From Ardenticatenales bacterium (GTDB lineage Bacteria; Chloroflexota; Anaerolineae; Promineifilales; UBA4811): 17,825 nucleotides of DNA. Below, in pieces: positions 1 to 5,138 of the stretch. The translations under genes were made by a program, and so were the position numbers. How positions within the stretch are numbered: position 1 is the stretch's first letter; each line of letters opens with the position of its first letter. The notes beneath the pieces were generated by a model that was not told the DNA's origin, did not search any database, and saw nothing but the letters and a program-made list of their open reading frames with translations. The stretch is taken from NCBI GenBank assembly GCA_030667645.1, contig DAOUVM010000009.1, positions 1 through 17,825 on the forward strand, read 5' to 3'.

Positions 1-28
1 ACCCGTGCAAAATGGTGCATCTTGGCCA
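1..28 (+). repeat. Candidate left terminal inverted repeat of the IS
   Basis: This end aligns with the reverse complement of about 1303-1330, sharing AC at the outer edge, the core GTGCA and CCA at the inner edge, with roughly 19 of 28 positions matching and two one-base gaps. The true outer edge may be a few bases before the window start. Confidence 0.4.
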
Positions 29-118
29 ATTTCGGTGCTCATCTCGAGTGCAATGTATCCTTGATTTTGCGATTATGCTTGCTTATGGCCTGCTGTGCAT
101 CACTTTTCCGACAGGCTG

Positions 119-1288
119 CTAGGAAACGAATAGCTCGCTCAAGTCCTGTCCAGCCGGCTCTTCGCGCAACCAAGCGGTCAGCATGGCGACATTGACGATG
201 GACTCCTCTCGTTTGTATCCGCGCATGGTGCGATATCGCTCCTTGATGTCCCATCCAATCACCCGCTCGGTGGCGTTGTTGGTCTCCTCCACCGGAATAG
301 CCCCATCCGCCGATGGGGTGCGATAGCAAGTGTGGCGATGCCAATGATTCCAAAGGCGTAGAACGTGGTTGCGCATGCGGTACCATATCGTTGCCCGCTT
401 CCCTTTTCCGGGAGCAGGCGCATGAGCATAGCGAGCGTACAGCTCTGCCAAGAGTTGGGGTCCATTCTCCGGATGACCCAACATGATCCATTCCAACAGG
501 GCCAAGTCTTCCAGCAGTTGTTCTGGCATTACGTCCGGGCCTTCCGGTACCGGCGGTGGGGCACTCAAGACTCCTTCAGCCGTCTTGGCGACAAAATCCA
601 GCACATTGCGCGTCACATGCTGGCGACATATCTGATGGCTCACGCCCTCACTGTCAGCCACCGCTTTGAAAACATCCTGATCGTCGGTACTCAGCACCTC
701 GGCGTCTACCAGCTTCAGCAGAGGACCCAACCAAGCTTTCATGGTCTCAGTATCTTCATTGTCCAGTATCTCGACATCAAGCGTTACCCCTGTCTGGGCA
801 TCAATCGCCACTGCCAGGGCTACCTTTTCCCCTCTGCATCGCAGATAGGTCAGATCAGCTCCCACCACCGATACTTTGCTGGCAGGCTGCTCCAGCAACC
901 CCCGTCTCAGATGCTGTACCTGTTCCCCAGCTGCCTGGATGTTGCGATAGATCGTAGTGTGATCCAAGTAACAACCCAATGCAGTAAGGAAATCTTCGAC
1001 GCCACGGTAACTGATGCCCAGGATGTAGAGCAGGATCGAGAGCATTTTGAGCCTGTCCGATTGCTGTGCCTTACTCACCCCCTGGGGATAGACCCGATGG
1101 GTGCGGCCGCAGGCGAGGCATTTGCGCCGATAAGCCACCACTCGCTCCGATTTGGTATCACGAAGGGGTTTCGCACACCGATGTTCGTGCATCTTGAAGT
1201 ACTTGCCCTGGCAGCCCTCGTAAGGGCACACCCTTGGCGGCTTCATTACATCGGGCTCCAATCCCGGAATTCTTGCTCGTACGCGCAT
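119..1288 (-). CDS. DDE transposase
   Basis: This 389-residue protein is expected to cut and join the ends of its own element. A cysteine/histidine-rich N-terminus (C21, C26, H34, H36, C38, then C57 and C60) looks like a zinc-binding DNA-recognition region, followed by a helix-turn-helix-like stretch (about 80-125). The catalytic acidic residues are probably D145 (in GADLTYL), D202 or D203 (in STDDQD) and E334 or E335 (in EETNNATER). A C-x2-H motif (C221, H224) between the second Asp and the Glu matches IS256/MULE-type transposases. An open frame extends to 1375, but ATG at 1286-1288 has AGGAGG five bases upstream, so I start there; the longer start would run out of the element. The reading frame is intact, so the copy may be active. 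Confidence 0.92.
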   Translation of the reverse strand: MRVRARIPGLEPDVMKPPRVCPYEGCQGKYFKMHEHRCAKPLRDTKSERVVAYRRKCLACGRTHRVYPQGVSKAQQSDRLKMLSILLYILGISYRGVEDFLTALGCYLDHTTIYRNIQAAGEQVQHLRRGLLEQPASKVSVVGADLTYLRCRGEKVALAVAIDAQTGVTLDVEILDNEDTETMKAWLGPLLKLVDAEVLSTDDQDVFKAVADSEGVSHQICRQHVTRNVLDFVAKTAEGVLSAPPPVPEGPDVMPEQLLEDLALLEWIMLGHPENGPQLLAELYARYAHAPAPGKGKRATIWYRMRNHVLRLWNHWHRHTCYRTPSADGAIPVEETNNATERVIGWDIKERYRTMRGYKREESIVNVAMLTAWLREEPAGQDLSELFVS

Positions 1289-1296
1289 TTTGGCCT

Positions 1297-1312
1297 CCTG
1301 ACCATGGTCAGG
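1297..1312. repeat. Perfect 16-bp palindrome at the transposase translation start
   Basis: CCTGACCATGGTCAGG is fully self-complementary. It overlaps half of the AGGAGG ribosome binding site (complement of 1294-1299) and the inner part of the right terminal repeat. It could be a transposase or repressor binding site, or could fold in the mRNA and mask the ribosome binding site. Function is inference. Confidence 0.6.
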
Positions 1313-1330
1313 TGCACAATTCGCGCCAGT
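1303..1330 (-). repeat. Candidate right terminal inverted repeat of the IS
   Basis: This is the partner of the repeat at 1-28, read on the minus strand. It lies between the transposase ribosome binding site and the start of the IS3-like remnant at about 1332, where the end of the element is expected. Confidence 0.4.
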
Positions 1331-1331
1331 T

Positions 1332-1590
1332 TCCCCTCCCCTGCAACAGTCACCAGATGCCCGTAGATTGGTCAACCGGTTTGTTGTGTGCTATAATGAA
1401 AAGCGCCTCCACAGTGTCATCGGCTGCGTTGTGCCCACGAGAAAGTGGGTTCGTCTTGAAGGCGTGATCCTTTGGTGAACGCAGGCGCAAGCTGGCGGAA
1501 GCGCGATGGGGACGGAGCCTGGCTCGGAAGGAAACCAATCCCGAGATACTGAACGAGCGCCGCACAATCGTGGCTGCAGTGGTGGCATAG
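1332..1590 (+). pseudogene. Remnant of IS3-family transposase (OrfB C-terminus), frameshifted
   Basis: Only the last part of an IS3-type integrase-like transposase survives. In one frame, ending at TGA 1476-1478, the translation reads DARRLVNRFVVCYNEKRLHS then VIGCVVPTRKW. This matches the usual C-terminal pattern of the family (a Y-N-x-x-R-L-H-S-x-I-G-Y-x-x-P block). From about 1468 the homology continues in another frame as GERRRKLAEAR and ends at TAG 1588-1590, so an indel lies around 1455-1475. The catalytic core is missing, and the upstream end coincides with the edge of the neighbouring IS. That suggests the IS inserted into, or recombined with, this older element. Calls rest on recognised motifs, not on a database search. 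Confidence 0.75.
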
Positions 1591-1703
1591 TGTCTTGTTC
1601 GGAATGGGCAATACTCCATTTCATGCTGAACCAATACATCATCGACAGCGTGAATCTGAGTCAACCCATGGTCCACAAAACTAGCGGAGCGTCAAGGTGC
1701 CTT

Positions 1704-2195
1704 ATGCAAATCTCGAAGTCATTCAATCTGCGCACGGATGATCAAGCCAAGTTGGAAATCGTTTTGTCAATCTATTCAGCAATGGTTGCGTATGTCCACG
1801 AACTGAGAGAGGCTGTTGAGCGCCTGACGGTTTGGGGGTGTGGTTTGATGCTGCTAGCTACCGGCTGGCTTGTGACAAGTGATGGTCCCGTTACTCCAGA
1901 AGCCCGGGCAGTGATTTCTACAGGCGTATTCGGTTTTGCTGGCCTTCTCATCTTGATAATCAGGAACCTTCGAAATCGGTTTGATGGTTATGCGAAAGTG
2001 ATACGTAGAATAAACGAAGTCCAACTGGCACACGAGCATGGAGTTTTCTTGGAAGACGACGCATTGCTACCTCGGAGTTGGAGGGATTTTGGTGAACCAG
2101 AATGGAAAGAGCCGATCTTCTGGATTGCGTATGTATCTCTATGCGTTGTAGGATCATTCAGTGTGATTGCTGTATGTTTTCTAGCTCCCAAATGA
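1704..2195 (+). CDS. Small three-helix membrane protein of unknown function
   Basis: I do not recognise this 163-residue protein. It has an amphipathic N-terminus (1-40), a hydrophobic hairpin (about 41-57 and 68-86), a charged cytosolic-looking stretch (about 87-136) and a third membrane segment (137-160) ending in a short tail. The open frame extends back to 1506, but that part lies over the degenerate transposase remnant. ATG 1704 has AAGGTG four bases upstream and begins the plausible protein. Its stop overlaps the start of the methyltransferase gene (ATGA), so the two are probably translationally coupled. Base composition is visibly more AT-rich than the housekeeping genes to the right, and it sits beside IS sequence, so it may be horizontally acquired. 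Confidence 0.65.
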   Translation: MQISKSFNLRTDDQAKLEIVLSIYSAMVAYVHELREAVERLTVWGCGLMLLATGWLVTSDGPVTPEARAVISTGVFGFAGLLILIIRNLRNRFDGYAKVIRRINEVQLAHEHGVFLEDDALLPRSWRDFGEPEWKEPIFWIAYVSLCVVGSFSVIAVCFLAPK

Positions 2196-3058
2196 TGCGG
2201 CATGCAGGAGGTAGGTATCGGAAAGGAAAGAGCCAGTGGCAGGCGGAGGAGGGATGCAGTTATAGCCATCCACTAGACGTTCAACTGTATGCGGATCAAC
2301 CTCTTTTTCGTCTTCTAGGCGATGTTTCTGGCAACCGTGTACTCGACATCGGCTGTGGCAATGGATATCTAATGCATAGGGTTCAGGCCAAGGCTGCACA
2401 TGTGACGGGAATCGATGCGTCTGCGGAGATGATACGGGGGGCACAGGGGTTCGGACACAGGGATATTGCTGGCTTGGTCTGTGTGGCTTTGGCAGACTCT
2501 CTCCCATTCGTCTCGTGCATCTACGACGCGGCTATTTGCAGTCTGACAATCAACAATCTGTCATCCGCTGATATGGTGAAACGCACATTCCGGGACGCTG
2601 CTCGAGTGCTGAAATCAGGGGGCGCATTGATCATCAGCTTGCCGCATCCTAACACTCTCGGGGCAAAGACAAGATTTCGATCGACTGATTGGGAGGAAGG
2701 ACAGACTCAAGAGAATCTGGTCCCTGGCGAACGGTTTAGAAGACAGATCATGGGCCAGGATGGAACCATGATTTCGATTGTGAACTATTACTGGCCCAAG
2801 GAAGTACTGACCAATTTCGCTGTGAGGGCGGGATTCGACGTTGATAGGCTGGTCGAGGAAACTGCAGGTGGAGTCGAGATAGCTCAGTGCTCCGGTGAGC
2901 TCGACCCCATCTATGCCGAGATTCCGTTTTTTCTAGTCATGCGCCTTGTCAAACGCTTGAAAAAGGCCAAAGAGTTGGCAAGTGGAAGAGAAGCCTCGCA
3001 CATGAGCCAGGAAAAGAAAACGCAAGTCACTGGAGGGATGGCAGTACCAGGAAACTGA
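2192..3058 (+). CDS. Class I SAM-dependent methyltransferase
   Basis: This 288-residue protein has the Rossmann-type methyltransferase signatures. The SAM-binding loop VLDIGCGNGYL is at about 50-60. An acidic residue ending strand 2 (VTGID, D75) should contact the ribose. ADSLPF at 101-106 and YDAAICSLTINNL at 111-123 are the next core motifs, and RVLKSGGALIISLPHP at 138-153 is the typical post-motif strand. The overall type resembles UbiE/Methyltransf_11 proteins acting on small molecules or lipids; the substrate cannot be read from sequence. The start chosen is ATG 2192, overlapping the upstream TGA (ATGA); the next codon is also ATG. No good Shine-Dalgarno is seen, which fits coupled translation. 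The C-terminal 30 residues are basic and polar and may be disordered. It shares the AT-richer composition of its partner. Confidence 0.85.
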   Translation: MMRHAGGRYRKGKSQWQAEEGCSYSHPLDVQLYADQPLFRLLGDVSGNRVLDIGCGNGYLMHRVQAKAAHVTGIDASAEMIRGAQGFGHRDIAGLVCVALADSLPFVSCIYDAAICSLTINNLSSADMVKRTFRDAARVLKSGGALIISLPHPNTLGAKTRFRSTDWEEGQTQENLVPGERFRRQIMGQDGTMISIVNYYWPKEVLTNFAVRAGFDVDRLVEETAGGVEIAQCSGELDPIYAEIPFFLVMRLVKRLKKAKELASGREASHMSQEKKTQVTGGMAVPGN

Positions 3059-3202
3059 CAGGCAGAGAGTTGAGCAGACGCAGTAAACCAACTGGGAGTC
3101 AATGTAGGGTGCTTTTGCGATTCAGTGAAAGCGAGTTGTCAGTTACTGCAGCGGAACCGAAACTTGATTGGGGCTTCACTGTTGTGGGGGGATCTCTGCG
3201 CT

Positions 3203-3256
3203 GGCGCCTGACCCAAAGCCCGGCGCCTCTGTCTGCGGAGGGATGATCATCCGCAG
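3203..3256. terminator. Two hairpins in a convergent gap, possible terminator region
   Basis: In the 235-base gap between the converging methyltransferase and queG ends, GGCGCC at 3203-3208 and 3222-3227 can pair across a 13-base loop. CTGCGGA at 3233-3239 pairs perfectly with TCCGCAG at 3250-3256. Neither has a T-tract, so these are not classical intrinsic terminators. The rest of 3059-3293 shows no gene. Confidence 0.3.
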
Positions 3257-3293
3257 GCGGCGCAGTGAAGCTCCAGACAAAGCAGAGCCCATC

Positions 3294-4421
3294 TCATCGA
3301 TCAAGCGCTGGCTGGATTTCCTCTGCGACAGTTGCATCGGTCTCGCGCAGGAGTGCGCGTTCCAGCAACGCCCGAGCGTGGCCAGTCCCGATTTCCCCCA
3401 GTGCCCAGGCCACGTGGGCTCTAATCAGCGGGCTTGGGTCCGCCATCAACTCTCCCAATTCTGGCGCTGCCTGCGGCGCGCCCCAGTTCCCCAGCGCCAC
3501 CGCGACATTTCGTAGGAATCGCTCGCGCTTGATCTGCCCGATGGCGGTTCCGGCGTAGCGAGCCTCGAACTCTTTCTCGGAGAGCTGGATCAATTCCAGC
3601 AGGAGAGGGGCACTAGCGGGTGGCTCGATACCGCGGCCGTCTACCGGCCGGGCAAAGCGGTTCCATGGACAGACTGCCTGGCAGACGTCGCACCCGAAGA
3701 TGTGGTTTCCGACCAGCGGCCGATAGTCACGGGGAATCGCGCCTTTGAGGCTGGTGGTGAAATATGAGATGCAGCGTCTGCTGTCCAGCGTGTAGGGCCG
3801 GATCAGGGCGCCGGTGGGGCAGGCTTCCCGGCAGCGAGTGCAAGTGCCGCAGCCGGCAAGTGATAGCGTGTTTCCCGGTTCCAGCGGCGCGCAGTCAGCG
3901 AGCAGCAATTCGCCGAGAAAGAGCCAGGAACCGCGGTCGGGCCGGATGAGGCTGCAGTTCTTGCCGACAAAGCCTAGCCCTGCGCGAAAAGCGTGATCCC
4001 GCTCCAGCAGAGGGCCGGTATCCACATAGGCCCGGCCGCGAACAGAGCCATCAACCGTGCTTTTGACAAAATCCATCAGCGACTCGAGTTTGGACAGCAT
4101 CACTTGATGGTAGTCCGGTCCCAGCGCGTAGCAGGAGATCCGGCCGCGAGCCGGATCATCCCCCTCTGGCGACGGCGGTCCGGGCCAATAGTGCATTCCC
4201 ACGACAACCAGCGAGTGCACCCCGGGCAGAATGGCCGCCAAGTCCCGGCGGCGCGCCAGCCGGTCCGGCCTTGCCAGGTAGGTTTGATCTCCGTGGTGGC
4301 CGGCCGCGATCCAATCCAGGTAGAACGAGAGATGTTCCCCAGGTTCGGCCGGAGCGATACCCACCGCGTCGAAACCTAGTTTGAGGGCCTGTGTGGTGAC
4401 CCTTTCTGTCAGAGATGACAC
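3294..4421 (-). CDS. queG: Epoxyqueuosine reductase QueG
   Basis: QueG reduces epoxyqueuosine to queuosine at the wobble position of certain tRNAs, using cobalamin and two 4Fe-4S clusters. The 375-residue protein shows the family layout: an N-terminal cobalamin-binding domain with the catalytic-region motif YVDTGPLLER (D134), then ferredoxin-type clusters with C191, C194, C197, C201 and C244, C247, C251, each set followed by the usual CP. The C-terminus (about 295-370) is HEAT-like, as in the longer QueG form that binds tRNA. The open frame runs to 4571, but homology begins at about SSLTERV, so I use GTG 4419-4421. The extension would lie in the divergent hsp20 promoter. A TATACT hexamer sits seven bases before this GTG, hinting at a leaderless message, though no good -35 is visible. 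No other queuosine genes are in the window. Confidence 0.93.
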   Translation of the reverse strand: MSSLTERVTTQALKLGFDAVGIAPAEPGEHLSFYLDWIAAGHHGDQTYLARPDRLARRRDLAAILPGVHSLVVVGMHYWPGPPSPEGDDPARGRISCYALGPDYHQVMLSKLESLMDFVKSTVDGSVRGRAYVDTGPLLERDHAFRAGLGFVGKNCSLIRPDRGSWLFLGELLLADCAPLEPGNTLSLAGCGTCTRCREACPTGALIRPYTLDSRRCISYFTTSLKGAIPRDYRPLVGNHIFGCDVCQAVCPWNRFARPVDGRGIEPPASAPLLLELIQLSEKEFEARYAGTAIGQIKRERFLRNVAVALGNWGAPQAAPELGELMADPSPLIRAHVAWALGEIGTGHARALLERALLRETDATVAEEIQPALDR

Positions 4422-4554
4422 GGGTCCGAGTATACTCCAAGAGAGGGTCGAAGAACAGAAGAGAAGTTGACCACTCTTGTTCCGCGCTGCAATAGGGACA
4501 CGCCTCTCTGTGACGGCGGGAAGTGGATCATAGCCATCCGGGCTCGAAAGAGCG

Positions 4555-4571
4555 TTGAGAGAAACTCTCAA
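4555..4571. promoter_or_regulatory. Perfect inverted repeat, candidate operator (HAIR-like)
   Basis: TTGAGAG-AAA-CTCTCAA has perfect 7-base arms. It covers the whole -35 hexamer and most of the spacer of the hsp20-lon promoter, where a bound repressor would block RNA polymerase. The TTGAG...CTCAA half-sites resemble the HspR-associated inverted repeat (CTTGAGT-N7-ACTCAAG), but the distance between them is 7 rather than 9 bases. It does not match the HrcA/CIRCE element. The regulator is not encoded in the window. Confidence 0.65.
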
Positions 4572-4583
4572 ATGTGGTAAAAT
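4555..4583 (+). promoter_or_regulatory. Sigma-70-type promoter of the hsp20-lon operon
   Basis: TTGAGA (4555-4560) and TAAAAT (4578-4583) are separated by exactly 17 bases, a near-consensus housekeeping promoter. The predicted start of transcription is around 4590, giving a leader of about 90 bases before hsp20. It is the only strong plus-strand promoter I see before the chaperone and protease genes. Confidence 0.8.
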
Positions 4584-4594
4584 CGACTAGTCGA
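4583..4594. promoter_or_regulatory. 12-bp palindrome at the predicted transcription start
   Basis: TCGACTAGTCGA is fully self-complementary. It starts at the last base of the -10 element and spans the predicted +1, so it could be a second operator. Function is inference. Confidence 0.4.
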
Positions 4595-4601
4595 CTTGAA
4601 C

Positions 4602-4645
4602 CGGGGGTGAAGCATCGGTTTCGCAAACCCCCGAAACAATCGGGG
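4602..4645 (+). promoter_or_regulatory. Leader RNA with three mutually exclusive hairpins
   Basis: Within the hsp20 5' leader, CGGGGGT (4602-4608) pairs with ACCCCCG (4627-4633). GGTTT (4617-4621) pairs with AAACC (4625-4629). CCCCGA (4629-4634) pairs with TCGGGG (4640-4645). The pairings share bases, so only some can form together. The ribosome binding site (4667-4671) lies outside all three, so simple masking of it is not shown. Confidence 0.4.
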
Positions 4646-4680
4646 CCAGTGATTATGAGTGACGTCAGGAGTTGGCAGAG

Positions 4681-5133
4681 ATGAGTCCTGTGGTAAGGGC
4701 CGTGTCCCCAAGGATCGAGTTCTTGCGTACGGTTGAGCAGATGTTTTCCGAACAAGACCCGGCCGGTCGCCGTGGTATTGTCCAACACCCGCATGCATGG
4801 CGACCTCCCACCGACCTGTGCGAGATGGAGGATGCCCTTGTTGCCTATATTGAGGTAGCCGGCATGAAGGATGGGTGTCTGTCCGTTTCGATTTCTGATA
4901 GGGTGCTGACCGTGGTCGGAACTCGTGAGCATTCGGGCCCCAGGGGAGCCTATCACCAGATGGAGATTCGCTACGGCGAGTTCCGAACCCAGGTGAGCTT
5001 GCCAGCCGCCGTGGATGCAGAGAAGGTAGAGGCATCTTATGCCGATGGTTTCTTGACCGTTGTGATGCCCAAGCAGGAGGTTCATCGAGTCCCGGTAGTG
5101 TCGGGGGATGCCTCGGGAACACCGAAGGAATGA
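4681..5133 (+). CDS. Small heat-shock protein, Hsp20 / alpha-crystallin family
   Basis: This is an ATP-independent holdase chaperone that binds unfolding proteins in the cytoplasm. The 150-residue protein has a variable N-terminal arm (1-40), an alpha-crystallin domain (about 41-131) starting WRPPTDL and carrying YIEVAGM, the MEIRYGEFRTQV strand and ADGFLTVVMPK, and a C-terminal VPV (137-139) resembling the I-x-I oligomer contact. An upstream TTG at 4672 is in frame but abuts the AGGAG (4667-4671). ATG 4681 lies nine bases from it and is preferred. Lon follows within a few bases, so chaperone and protease are made from one transcript, behind the inverted-repeat promoter. Confidence 0.95.
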   Translation: MSPVVRAVSPRIEFLRTVEQMFSEQDPAGRRGIVQHPHAWRPPTDLCEMEDALVAYIEVAGMKDGCLSVSISDRVLTVVGTREHSGPRGAYHQMEIRYGEFRTQVSLPAAVDAEKVEASYADGFLTVVMPKQEVHRVPVVSGDASGTPKE

Positions 5134-5138
5134 TCACT

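Larger units (their letters stand above)
1..1330 (-). mobile_element. Insertion sequence with DDE transposase, probable near-complete copy
   Basis: The element holds one intact transposase gene on the minus strand. The first 28 bases and the reverse complement of about 1303-1330 align as an imperfect terminal inverted repeat (about 19 of 28 matches with two single-base gaps; shared core GTGCA followed by C/T-rich then G-CCA). The right end falls just upstream of the transposase ribosome binding site and just before the remnant of a different transposase, which supports a boundary near 1330. The left boundary may lie a few bases before the window, so no target-site duplication can be checked. 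I do not assign it to a named IS family; the transposase looks like the IS256/MULE-type DDE group. Confidence 0.6.

Noticed and set aside
365..1366. Long plus-strand open frame (333 codons) opposite the transposase
   Set aside because: It is the antisense shadow of a clear DDE transposase; its translation is rich in C, H, Q and R with no recognisable domain.
1369..1397. TATAAT at 1392-1397 with a weak -35 (TGGTCA)
   Set aside because: The hexamer is just the Tyr-Asn codons of the IS3 remnant motif CYNEKRLHS; no gene start follows at a sensible distance.
4422..4571. N-terminal extension of QueG to 4571
   Set aside because: The extra 50 residues have no QueG similarity and would cover the hsp20-lon promoter and operator.
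4555..4571. Call as a CIRCE (HrcA) or true HAIR (HspR) site
   Set aside because: CIRCE needs TTAGCACTC-N9-GAGTGCTAA, which is absent; HAIR half-sites should be two bases further apart. I keep it as HAIR-like only.
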